DNA from: Corynebacterium pelargi
GTDB taxonomy: Bacteria; Actinomycetota; Actinomycetes; Mycobacteriales; Mycobacteriaceae
Direction of reading: 5' to 3'
Length of the DNA: 43,213 bases
Assembly (NCBI RefSeq): GCF_014635485.1
Contig: NZ_BMCX01000005.1
Span: 1-43,213 of the forward strand
Made by a program: the position numbers and the translations under genes. A model generated the notes under the pieces. It saw nothing but the letters and a program-made list of their open reading frames with translations, was not told where the DNA came from and searched no databases. This document shows positions 17,112 to 24,527 of the stretch, one piece after another. Each line of letters begins with the position of its first letter. Position 1 is the first letter of the stretch.

Positions 17112-17135
17112 CCTCCTAGATATATATGCAGAAGA
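17112..17135. repeat. Dispersed palindrome forming the lipoprotein SD
   Basis: Core CTAGATATATATGCAG. On the minus strand the arm CTAGGAGGAGCG runs directly into the GTG start at 17107 and is its Shine-Dalgarno sequence. GATGGGGG follows on the other side. Confidence 0.75.
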
Positions 17136-17160
17136 TGGGGGCTATAGTACCTGCCGGTTG

Positions 17161-18051
17161 CTAGGAGGCGCCGGGCAAGTCCTCAAACCTCGTCACCGGC
17201 CGCTTCACCACAACAACCCCGGCGTCCTCGCGGATTGCCCGGCGCGACCATATCCAGATGCCGATGGCTGTGCCGTAGAGCAGGATTGCGACGATGCACA
17301 TGCCGGTGAGTTGCATCCACCATTGTGGCCATTGGATATTCCAGACGAAGTGCAGGGTAAATGACCAGGCGAGGCCGGTGAGCAGCGCTTGGAGCCTTTG
17401 GACTTTGTCCCATCGATAAGAAAACAGCGCCAAACCAATGCCGAAACCGGCGACCGCCGTGAGGAAGACGTGCAGGCCTGGCCCGGCGACGAACCTCAAG
17501 GCCCACATCGTGAGCGCCCCTTCTAGATCACTGTTGGGATCCAGCATCGCGCCCACACCGCCGTACAGAATGTTTTCGAACACCTCAAAACCAAGGCCAA
17601 TGAGCCCGCCGGTAACAAAACCATGCCAAGGCCTGGTACAGGCGTTGGTCGCGTACAAAATCAGCAGCACACCCAGCGCCTTCGCGGCCTCCTCCGGCCA
17701 CGCGCCCGCAAAGCTTGCCGTCACCACTTCCCAACCCAGGTTGTCGGTGAGCGTCATCCACGCATCCGCCGAAAGCAGCACCAAACCAAACGACACGCCC
17801 GCGCCCCAGGCCAGACACGCAACCGACCACCAAACCGGGGCCGTTTTGGGCCAGAGGCCGCTGAAGCGAAACAGCGCACCAAACCCCACCACATACACCA
17901 CTGCTAGACATATACCTAGAAGAGAGGCGGTGGGTGAAAGCAGGACGGTTCCCAGCAGGCTCAGCCCCGTCACCCCGACCCCCACGATCACCAGAACCCA
18001 CAGGGTGATGTTGAATCCTCGTAGCTTTTCGACGTTTTCGTGGTAGCTCAT
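17161..18051 (-). CDS. PrsW-family intramembrane protease
   Basis: A 296-residue protein with eight or more membrane helices. The glutamic-protease-like signatures of PrsW are visible: PEEAAKAL (about residue 120), FEVFENILYG (about 156-165), and later histidines in GLHVFLTAVAG and LHFVWN. PrsW of Bacillus cleaves an anti-sigma factor; actinobacterial homologues have unknown substrates. It overlaps the upstream membrane-anchored gene by four bases (ATGA), so that protein is a plausible partner or substrate. One palindrome copy encodes SLLGICLAVVY in the second membrane helix, and a CGTCGAAAAGC copy lies near the start. Confidence 0.88.
   Translation of the reverse strand: MSYHENVEKLRGFNITLWVLVIVGVGVTGLSLLGTVLLSPTASLLGICLAVVYVVGFGALFRFSGLWPKTAPVWWSVACLAWGAGVSFGLVLLSADAWMTLTDNLGWEVVTASFAGAWPEEAAKALGVLLILYATNACTRPWHGFVTGGLIGLGFEVFENILYGGVGAMLDPNSDLEGALTMWALRFVAGPGLHVFLTAVAGFGIGLALFSYRWDKVQRLQALLTGLAWSFTLHFVWNIQWPQWWMQLTGMCIVAILLYGTAIGIWIWSRRAIREDAGVVVVKRPVTRFEDLPGAS
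17900..17923. repeat. Dispersed palindrome inside the PrsW gene
   Basis: Core CTAGACATATACCTAG, with CACCAC on the left and AGAGGCGGTGGG on the right. Read on the minus strand as Leu-Leu-Gly-Ile-Cys-Leu-Ala, nearly the same peptide as in the gene at 13922-14368. Confidence 0.7.
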
Positions 18052-18593
18052 GTGCTGGCGATGTCCTTGGTCTGCTCGTTTTCTTCGATGAGCTCGTTGA
18101 GTGCGAGGTCGTAGAAGGGGGCGAAGTTTTCGCCGGTCACGTACACGAACAGGGTGTATTCGGTGCCGTCGATGTTGCGCGCCAGGCTCATGGCGCCGCC
18201 GTTAAAGGAGTTGTGGGCGCTGCGGAGGTTTCCTGTGCGTCGCCATTCCGCAGCTTCTAGACCATTGGCGCTCAGGTATCGCACGAACGTGTTGTCTTGG
18301 TCCCTGCTGCCTGTCACCACGCTGGATTCGATGGTGGCGTCCCCGCAGTCCCAGGAGGTTTGGAAGGTATCGCCGATGGTTTCGACGCATCGGATTGGGG
18401 CTCCGTCGGTGTCGGTCAGCGGGATGCTCCAGTCTTCAGCTTCTGAGCCGAGGTAAACCGGGGTTGGTTTGGAGTCAATCACGGGGATCATGCGGGCGGC
18501 CAGAGCCGGCCCTCCTAGATATATAGCTAGAAGAGAGAGGGTGGCGGCCCATGTGCGTTTATTCAGCCGCGGCCTGAACTGGTAGTACGCCAT
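18048..18593 (-). CDS. Membrane-anchored extracytoplasmic protein, unknown
   Basis: A 181-residue protein with one N-terminal membrane helix (residues about 16-36) and an outside domain containing two cysteines that could pair (CVETIGDTFQTSWDC). It ends in an acidic tail. No family recognised. ATG 18593 is chosen because residues upstream of it look non-coding; the SD is weak. It is the first gene of a minus-strand group with PrsW (4-base overlap), so a functional link is likely. A palindrome copy encodes LLAIYLGG in the membrane helix. Confidence 0.75.
   Translation of the reverse strand: MAYYQFRPRLNKRTWAATLSLLAIYLGGPALAARMIPVIDSKPTPVYLGSEAEDWSIPLTDTDGAPIRCVETIGDTFQTSWDCGDATIESSVVTGSRDQDNTFVRYLSANGLEAAEWRRTGNLRSAHNSFNGGAMSLARNIDGTEYTLFVYVTGENFAPFYDLALNELIEENEQTKDIAST
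18511..18534. repeat. Dispersed palindrome in the anchor helix gene
   Basis: Core CTAGATATATAGCTAG, with GGCCCTC on the left and AGAGAGAGGGTGG on the right. Read on the minus strand as Leu-Leu-Ala-Ile-Tyr-Leu-Gly-Gly. Confidence 0.75.
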
Positions 18594-18636
18594 GCGTCTG
18601 AGGTTACCGTGTTTGTTGGGGGCTATTGTGGGGCGT

Positions 18637-20577
18637 ATGACTGTTGTTTTGCGTGATTTGTTTTCTTTGGTGAATGGTCCTTGGTTGGAGTCGCATGTGA
18701 TTCCGGATGATCGGGGTGTGGATGGCACGTTTTATGCGTTGCGTGATCGTGCTGAGTCGGATGTGCGTGCGTTGGTTGAGGCTGAGGGGGATTCGCGTGC
18801 GGGGCGTTTGTTTGCGTCGTTTATGGATGTTGATGGGGTGAGTCGTGCTGGTTTGGGGGTGTTGGATGCTGATTTGGTTTCGGTTGGCTCGGTAGATGAG
18901 CTTGTTGAGGCTTTGGGGCGTTTGGATCGTGTGGGTGTGGGTTCGCCTGTGGGGTGTTTTGTGGCGAAGGACGCTGGTGCTGAGGAGGCTGTTGCTTGGG
19001 TGATGCAAAGTGGCCTTGGTTTGCCTGATGAGGCCTATTACCGCGATCCGGCTCATGCGGAGTTGTTGGCGGCGTATGAGCAGCATGTGGCGAAGATGTT
19101 GGGCTTGTTGGATCTTCCTGATGGCCGCAGTGCTGAGGAGTTGGCTGCTGATGTGGTGGCGTTGGAGAAGGAGATTGCTGCGGGCCATTGGGACGTGGTG
19201 ATGTCTCGTGATGCGGTGAAGACTTATAACCCTCGTGAGTTGGGTCAGTTGCCTGAGCGGGTGCAGGCGTTGTTGCGGGCTGCGGGGTTGCCGGAGTTCC
19301 GGGTGAATGTGATGATGCCTTCGTTTGTGGATCATCTTGATGGTTTGTTGGTTGAGGATCGTTTGGATCAGTGGCGGGCATGGATGCTGTGGCATGTGCT
19401 GCATGCGCGCGCTGGGGTGTTGGATCCTGAGGTTTCGAGGGCGGATTTCGAGTTTTATGGGGTAAAGCTTTCGGGCGCGACGCAACAGAAGGATCGTTGG
19501 AAGCGCGGTTTGGGTTTGGTTGAGTCGCTGGTGGGTGAGGAGTTGGGTCAGTTCTTCGTGGCTGAGCACTTCCCTGCTTCTTCGAAGGAAGAGATGGTGC
19601 GGCTGGTGGATTATCTGATTGCCGCGTATCGCGAGCGCATTGGGCAGTTGGAGTGGATGACGCCGATTACTCGTCAGCGTGCGCTGGAGAAGTTGGATAA
19701 GTTCCAGGCCAAGATTGGGTATCCGGATCGTTGGCGCAGCTTCGAGGGCTTGGAGTTTGCTGCCGAGGGTGAGCAGTTGGTGGCCAATGTTCGTGCCGGT
19801 GCTGCTTTTAATCATGATTATGAGTTGGCCAAGATTGGCAAGCCTGCCGACCGTGAGGAGTGGGTCACCACCCCGCAGACGGTGAATGCTTTTTATAACC
19901 CGGTGGTCAATGACATCACGTTCCCCGCGGCGATTTTGCGTCCGCCGTTTTATGCTCCGGAGGATGATGCGGCGGAGAAGTTTGGTGCCATTGGTGCGGT
20001 AATCGGCCACGAGATCGGGCATGGTTTTGATGATCAGGGCTCGCAGTATGACGGCGATGGCAATCTGAATGCTTGGTGGACTGAGGAGGATCGTGAGGCC
20101 TTCGATGATCTCACCGCCCGCCTGGTGGAGCAGTTCAATGGCCTGGTCCCGAGTGTGCTTGAGGATGCCGGTGTGGAAACCACGGGTGTAAATGGCCGTT
20201 TCACTTTGGGCGAAAACATTGGTGATCTCGGCGGTTTGGGTATCGCCGTGGTGGCGTATCGCAAATATCTAGAAGACGAAGGGCTTGATTTCGAGACTGC
20301 GCCCAAGCAGCTTGTCGACGCCTCCGGCGCCGATTCCTCGCTGGAAGGCAAGGAGTTTTCTGGTTTGCAGCGGCTATTTATGTCGTGGGCTCGCGTGTGG
20401 CGTTCCAAGATCCGTCCGGAACTTGCCCAGCAATACTTGGCTGTGGATCCCCACTCCCCTGCTGAGTTCCGTTGCAATGTGATTGCTGCCAATATCGCCG
20501 AGCTCTATCAGGCCTTTGATGTAGAAGAGGGCTCGAAGATGTGGCTGGCTCCCGAACAACGCGTGCGGATCTGGTAG
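18637..20577 (+). CDS. pepO: M13-family zinc metallopeptidase (PepO/neprilysin-like)
   Basis: A 646-residue zinc endopeptidase. The metal site is HEIGH (His458, Glu459, His462) in GHEIGHGFDDQGSQYD, the third ligand is Glu526 in ENIGDLGG, and the substrate-binding motif NAFYNP lies about 30 residues before the zinc site. Most M13 proteins are membrane-anchored or secreted, but no signal peptide or membrane helix is seen, so this one should be cytosolic, as bacterial PepO can be. ATG 18637 (GGGG just upstream) matches the family start; an in-frame ATG at 18592 is less likely. Codons are heavily G/T-rich in the first 800 bases. The next gene starts four bases after the stop. Confidence 0.92.
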   Translation: MTVVLRDLFSLVNGPWLESHVIPDDRGVDGTFYALRDRAESDVRALVEAEGDSRAGRLFASFMDVDGVSRAGLGVLDADLVSVGSVDELVEALGRLDRVGVGSPVGCFVAKDAGAEEAVAWVMQSGLGLPDEAYYRDPAHAELLAAYEQHVAKMLGLLDLPDGRSAEELAADVVALEKEIAAGHWDVVMSRDAVKTYNPRELGQLPERVQALLRAAGLPEFRVNVMMPSFVDHLDGLLVEDRLDQWRAWMLWHVLHARAGVLDPEVSRADFEFYGVKLSGATQQKDRWKRGLGLVESLVGEELGQFFVAEHFPASSKEEMVRLVDYLIAAYRERIGQLEWMTPITRQRALEKLDKFQAKIGYPDRWRSFEGLEFAAEGEQLVANVRAGAAFNHDYELAKIGKPADREEWVTTPQTVNAFYNPVVNDITFPAAILRPPFYAPEDDAAEKFGAIGAVIGHEIGHGFDDQGSQYDGDGNLNAWWTEEDREAFDDLTARLVEQFNGLVPSVLEDAGVETTGVNGRFTLGENIGDLGGLGIAVVAYRKYLEDEGLDFETAPKQLVDASGADSSLEGKEFSGLQRLFMSWARVWRSKIRPELAQQYLAVDPHSPAEFRCNVIAANIAELYQAFDVEEGSKMWLAPEQRVRIW

Positions 20578-20581
20578 CAGC

Positions 20582-21451
20582 ATGGACGATCAACAGATGC
20601 GTGAGCAGTGGGAAATTGGTGGCCGTGAGCGGGAGATGAGCCGGGAGGAACAGCTCGAGCAGCTCGCCTCCTATATCTACGCCCACTATGAGCAGCCAGA
20701 GAAGAACCCGCCGTGGTCTGATCATCCCAGCGACCCTGCCGAGGCCGACACTTACGATGCGCGTTTAGCTGACCGCACGACCCATGCCTCGATGATCATG
20801 TTGGGCAGTGCCGTGGATCATTCCATGCCGGGCACAGCCTTTGGTGTGGGTGCTTCGATGGAGCCTGCTCCCGATGGCATCGATGGGCAGATCATTGCTC
20901 CCAAGAAGCCTTCTGGGGTGTGGGGCATTTCGCTGCATCCCGGTGGTTGGTGGAAAGGCTCGGGCGTGGCCCTGGAGCACGCCTGGCGCCCCGATGTTGC
21001 AGCGGTAGCCAACCTTTCGGGCGTGACCTTCTTGGATCTGGATTATCCCCTCGTGCCTGAACACTCCTTGGCGCAGGTAGGTGCCGCGGTACAACAGGCC
21101 GCGGCATGGATCCGAGAGACTCAAGCGCCTAAGGCGTTGGTTGGGTGGGGCTATTCTTCAGGCGGTGCGCTGGCGGTGCTTTCCGGGGTGCACTTTGAGC
21201 GTTTGGCGCTTACCTTCCCGCACCTAGATCTCTCGATGCTGCCGGATGAGGTTCGTGGCGCAGCGGAATTCCCGCAGCGCATTGATGCGGATGCCACCTT
21301 GTTGCAGGTGGCCAGCAATGATGCCATCGCGGGTCGCTACGAATGGGCCGAGGAACAAGCCCAGGTCAAGCACTACGTTTCCGAACATCGCCTGAGCACC
21401 CCAGAGGTGGCGCGCGAGCGGGTTAGGGACGTCGCAGCATTTTTGGGCTAA
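20582..21451 (+). CDS. Alpha/beta hydrolase
   Basis: A 289-residue hydrolase. The oxyanion-hole motif is HPGGWW, followed by a DYPLVPEH segment like that of HSL-type esterases, and the nucleophile elbow GYSSG has Ser192. The N-terminal 60 residues are a charged helical extension. Substrate is unknown; a small ester or peptide is likely. It starts four bases after the M13 peptidase and is probably co-transcribed with it. Its 3' end overlaps the convergent alkyltransferase-like gene by 29 bases. Confidence 0.82.
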   Translation: MDDQQMREQWEIGGREREMSREEQLEQLASYIYAHYEQPEKNPPWSDHPSDPAEADTYDARLADRTTHASMIMLGSAVDHSMPGTAFGVGASMEPAPDGIDGQIIAPKKPSGVWGISLHPGGWWKGSGVALEHAWRPDVAAVANLSGVTFLDLDYPLVPEHSLAQVGAAVQQAAAWIRETQAPKALVGWGYSSGGALAVLSGVHFERLALTFPHLDLSMLPDEVRGAAEFPQRIDADATLLQVASNDAIAGRYEWAEEQAQVKHYVSEHRLSTPEVARERVRDVAAFLG

Positions 21452-21713
21452 CGCCACGCTCAGCGTGCGCAATGCCCTCTTTGGCCCAGTAGGCTTTGGC
21501 ACGCTCGGCTACCGCCGAGGTGCCATCGGCGCGAACAACGCGCCACCAATTGCTGCTGGCACCAAACAAGGCCATGATGCGCCCAACTTGGCGAGGGCTG
21601 CAGCCGAGCTCGTCGGCAATATCGCCATAGGAGCGCACCTGGCCTTCGGGGATGGCGTCGACGGCTTCGAGTACGGCGGCCTCAAGTTCGCTGAGTTCTG
21701 CTTTAGAGCTCAA
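21423..21713 (-). CDS. Alkyltransferase-like (ATL) DNA-binding protein
   Basis: A 96-residue protein equal to the DNA-binding half of O6-alkylguanine-DNA alkyltransferase: IPEGQVRSYGDIADELG, then SPRQVGRIMA and NWWRVVRADG. The alkyl-acceptor cysteine of true alkyltransferases (PCHR) is absent, with Trp-Arg at the site, as in ATL proteins that bind O6-alkylguanine and hand it to nucleotide excision repair. It overlaps the VOC gene by 11 bases and probably belongs to the minus-strand run from tag to here. A DNA repair role fits the Tag-type glycosylase in the same run. Confidence 0.85.
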   Translation of the reverse strand: MSSKAELSELEAAVLEAVDAIPEGQVRSYGDIADELGCSPRQVGRIMALFGASSNWWRVVRADGTSAVAERAKAYWAKEGIAHAERGVSPKMLRRP

Positions 21714-22503
21714 TGCCTTCGAGGGGGTCGGATTCGCGTGGTTCTTCTACGGGCTCATCCACTTCGCACAGGGTGCAGGTGGCACCGGTGCTATCGGCGA
21801 TGATGCTCATGCGGCCAAAGGGTGAATCCCAGGGTTCGCGGATGACCTCGCCGCCAAGCTCTGGCACCTTCGCTACTGCTTCATCGATATTGCCCACGCC
21901 CAGGTAGCTTTGCCAGAAGCTTGGAACCTGCGGCGGGAACTGCCCTTCGGCGTTGAACACACCGGCGAAGGCCGCGCCGTCGACAAGCGCTGTGGTGTAC
22001 TCCATCTCGTCCATGGCGGCTGTCATCCAACCGAAGAGGGTTCGATAAAACTCCACGGCCTGCTCATAGTTGGTGGTGCAGGTCAGCTCGTGCCACACGG
22101 GAGTGCCGGGCTCGCCGGCGGCGATGAAGCTATCCTCGCCTGCCGGTTGGATCAAACCGACCAACGCGCCAGCGGTATCCACGCACAAGGCCATCAGGCC
22201 AAGGCGCACCTCGGCGGGGCTGGCAAGCACGCGGCCGCCAAGCTTTTCCATCTGCTGGCAATCGGCGTGGATGTCTTCGCTAAAGAAGTACGTGATCCAG
22301 GTATCGGGCTGGGGTGAATCCTCGGGCGCAGGCAACAGACCTGCCACGGGAAGGCCCTGGAGGCGGGCAAGGCGATAGCCATTGTCAAAGGTTTCGATCT
22401 CCCACCCGAGCAACTCGGCGTAGAAGTGGGAGGATTTGCGGATATCGCTGGTGCCGAGGTCAATCCAATAGGGCATGCCGGGTTCGGCCTGGAAAGCTGG
22501 CAT
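21703..22503 (-). CDS. Tandem VOC (glyoxalase/bleomycin-resistance fold) protein
   Basis: A 266-residue protein with two VOC domains, the first from PYWIDLGTSDIRKSSHFYAE (about residue 10) and the second from VWHELTCTTNYEQAVEFYR (about residue 135). Each has the FYxxLFGW-like segment. Such two-domain proteins are often annotated as hydroxylase-like, but no substrate can be named. ATG 22503 with SD GGAGG is preferred over an upstream ATG; it overlaps the stop of the S4 gene (TAATG). Confidence 0.8.
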   Translation of the reverse strand: MPAFQAEPGMPYWIDLGTSDIRKSSHFYAELLGWEIETFDNGYRLARLQGLPVAGLLPAPEDSPQPDTWITYFFSEDIHADCQQMEKLGGRVLASPAEVRLGLMALCVDTAGALVGLIQPAGEDSFIAAGEPGTPVWHELTCTTNYEQAVEFYRTLFGWMTAAMDEMEYTTALVDGAAFAGVFNAEGQFPPQVPSFWQSYLGVGNIDEAVAKVPELGGEVIREPWDSPFGRMSIIADSTGATCTLCEVDEPVEEPRESDPLEGIEL

Positions 22504-22799
22504 TAGAGGTTCCTCCACACTTCGGGGTCAAAGTCGTCATCGGCGGTGGCCTCATCAAAGTAATCATCGTCTTCGCCGCACACCACCTTGGCGCAGAGCT
22601 TATCCACGCACACCACATCGCCTTCTCTTAAGGTCTTGCCGCGGCGCGTGTCCACCTCACCATTGACGGTGACTTCGCCTTGGGCAATGGCCTCTTTGGC
22701 GGCTCCGCCGCTTTCGACGAGGTTGGCGAGCTTGATAAATTGCCCAAGCTTGATGGATTGGTCCCGAATGGTGACTTCTACTGGCTGCATAGCTGGCAT
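22503..22799 (-). CDS. S4-domain RNA-binding protein
   Basis: Ninety-eight residues with one S4 domain: SIKLGQFIKLANLVESGG, then AIAQGEVTVNGEVDTRRGKTL and EGDVVCV. Related to YaaA/RlbA-type small S4 proteins that bind structured RNA. An acidic tail follows (DDDYFDEATADDDFDPEVW). The start may be ATG 22799 or ATG 22790; the first has AGAAGA nearby and is used here. It sits eight bases after the SDR gene. Confidence 0.82.
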   Translation of the reverse strand: MPAMQPVEVTIRDQSIKLGQFIKLANLVESGGAAKEAIAQGEVTVNGEVDTRRGKTLREGDVVCVDKLCAKVVCGEDDDYFDEATADDDFDPEVWRNL

Positions 22800-22807
22800 T
22801 CTATCTT

Positions 22808-23542
22808 CTAGATCACTTGGTCTTGCGGGGTGATCACCATGCGGTCGATATTCATATGCGCCGGGCAGGCAGCAATCCAGCGCACGGCCTCGGCAATGTC
22901 TTCTGCACGCAAGTTGAGCTTATCGGCGTAGACCTTGGCCGCCTGCTGCTCATCACCGCGGAAGCGCACCAGGGAGAAATCAGTGGCCACCCGGCCAGGG
23001 TTGATCTCTGAGATGCGCAGGTGCTGCTCAGCGAGTTCGATGCGCATCACCTTCGTCATAGCGCTCAGCCCAAACTTCGCCGCGTTATAGCCAGCGCCGC
23101 CGGCATAAGGAGCAATGCCAGCAACAGAGCTCATATTGATAATGTGCCCATTGGCCTCACGCAGCTTCGCTAACAGTGCCTTGCTCACCCTCAACGTTCC
23201 GAGCACATTGATCTCGTACATGCGCTGCCACTCTTCTACATTGGCATCGGCTACCGCATCCAAGCCGATGGCACCGCCGGCATTGTTCACCAGCAGATCG
23301 CAGCGCTGGATCTGCGCGGCGAAGGCATCGACGCTGCCTTGATCAGTCACATCTAAGGCAATGGCCTCACCACCGATTTCTTGGGCGATGGCCTCCATGC
23401 GTTCAAGCCGGCGCGCACCGAGGATCACATGCCACCCATCGGCTGCCAATGCGCGCGCACTGGCAGCACCAATGCCAGAGGACGCTCCGGTGACTACGGC
23501 TACTTTCTTATCTGCTTGCTCAGTCATAGCCCCATTGTTCAC
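22808..23542 (-). CDS. Short-chain dehydrogenase, YdfG-like
   Basis: A 244-residue NADP-type SDR. The cofactor motif TGASSGIG, NNAG, the catalytic Ser (NMSSVAG) and YNAAK are all present. Closest in style to YdfG/serine 3-dehydrogenases acting on 3-hydroxy acids. GTG 23542 overlaps the TGA stop of the glycosylase gene, implying translational coupling; ATG 23527 with GGGG upstream is the alternative. The stop codon is part of TCTAGAAGATAG, which resembles a palindrome half-site. Confidence 0.85.
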   Translation of the reverse strand: MNNGAMTEQADKKVAVVTGASSGIGAASARALAADGWHVILGARRLERMEAIAQEIGGEAIALDVTDQGSVDAFAAQIQRCDLLVNNAGGAIGLDAVADANVEEWQRMYEINVLGTLRVSKALLAKLREANGHIINMSSVAGIAPYAGGAGYNAAKFGLSAMTKVMRIELAEQHLRISEINPGRVATDFSLVRFRGDEQQAAKVYADKLNLRAEDIAEAVRWIAACPAHMNIDRMVITPQDQVI

Positions 23543-24147
23543 GATTTATCCACTAAGGGTGCAGCCCCCACGGGGCGATCATCCACCAAACCAATGGCCT
23601 GCATGAGCGCATAGCAGGTGGTAGGCCCCACGAAGCTAAAACCATGCCGCTTGAGGGCCTTGGCCATCGCCTTGGATTCCTCAGACTGACTTGGGGTGGC
23701 TGCAACGCTGCGGGGTCGCTGGTGTGTAGTGGGCTTGAACTGCTCAAGAAGATCCACCAGGCCGCCGTGCTCACGCACTGCGATAGTGGCGCGGGCGTTA
23801 TTGATGGCCGACTCGATCTTTCGGCGGTTGCGGATAATGTCCTCGCATTGCAACAGTGTTGCGACTTCCCCCTCGCCAAATTCAGCCAGCAGGTCTGCAT
23901 CAAACTGCGCAAAACGAGCGCGCAACGCTTCGCGCTTATGCAGGATCGTTTTCCAGCTCAGTCCGGCTTGGAAGCCTTCGAGCACGATGCGTTCAAGGGC
24001 GGCGGCTTCGCTGTGCACGGGCCTGCCCCACTCATGGTCGTAATAGTGTTGCAGCGCTAAAGATTCAGCGGCCCACGGTGGGCGCAGCCTTCCGTCTTCG
24101 CCCAGAACGAGGTCCGGTGCTGGCTGGTGCGGTGGTGTTGCTGGCAT
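23539..24147 (-). CDS. tag: DNA-3-methyladenine glycosylase I (Tag family)
   Basis: A 202-residue base-excision enzyme removing 3-methyladenine. Family marks are YYDHEWGRPVHSE, LEGFQAGLSWKTIL and FVGPTTCYALMQAIGLVDD. The zinc snap known in E. coli Tag (N-terminal Cys and His with C-terminal His and Cys) is not seen: the N-terminus reads RLRPPWA and the C-terminal VNDH position is VDDR. It is probably a zinc-free variant. SD GAGGAG is well placed. First gene of the minus-strand run tag, SDR, S4, VOC, ATL. Confidence 0.88.
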   Translation of the reverse strand: MPATPPHQPAPDLVLGEDGRLRPPWAAESLALQHYYDHEWGRPVHSEAAALERIVLEGFQAGLSWKTILHKREALRARFAQFDADLLAEFGEGEVATLLQCEDIIRNRRKIESAINNARATIAVREHGGLVDLLEQFKPTTHQRPRSVAATPSQSEESKAMAKALKRHGFSFVGPTTCYALMQAIGLVDDRPVGAAPLVDKS

Positions 24148-24265
24148 GGTGTGCTCCTCATCGTTTGGCCTGCCCTTCGCAGCGCCTTGGCCTGATTATC
24201 ACTTCGGCAGGATCCAAGATTCGTTATTCTTTGCAAAAGAACTTTGGCTTTCAAGGAGTGATGTT

Positions 24266-24478
24266 ATGTCGCAGCAGTATGTAGTAATCCAGACCGTGCT
24301 CAAAGAAAAACTCATCGGCACCGGCTCTGGGAATCTACAAAACTTAGAAAAGGTGATTAATGACCAAGCCGCTAAGGGCTATCGTCTGCACACCATCACT
24401 ACTGCATCAAGCGGTTCTAAAGGTCTGATGGGTGGAGATCGCATCCAAGCCACCATGGTGTTTGAAAAAATCGCCTAG
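24266..24478 (+). CDS. DUF4177 small protein
   Basis: Seventy residues: QQYVVIQTVLKEKLIG, then LEKVINDQAAKGYRLHTI and IQATMVFEKI, the one-domain DUF4177 pattern. Function unknown. AAGGAG is seven bases before ATG 24266. It stands alone, divergent from tag and convergent with the Pro/Glu-rich gene. Confidence 0.8.
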   Translation: MSQQYVVIQTVLKEKLIGTGSGNLQNLEKVINDQAAKGYRLHTITTASSGSKGLMGGDRIQATMVFEKIA

Positions 24479-24499
24479 GCGCAATCGCGCCACCTCCAC

Positions 24500-24526
24500 A
24501 CCCCCGACGCACACCAGGCCGGGGGT
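24500..24526. terminator. Possible hairpin between convergent genes
   Basis: ACCCCCG (24500-24506) pairs with CGGGGGT (24520-24526) around a 13-base loop, right after the stop of the Pro/Glu-rich gene. Only a short T-rich tail is present. Confidence 0.4.
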
Positions 24527-24527
24527 C

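Noticed and set aside
20263..20276. ATATCTAGAAGACG in the M13 peptidase gene
   Set aside because: Half match only, encoding ordinary YLED; no flanking C-run or G-run. Kept out of the count.
22803..22815. CTTCTAGATCACT, also seen at about 17519
   Set aside because: Half-site with a different centre; two matches of this length could be chance or one SD and one codon run.
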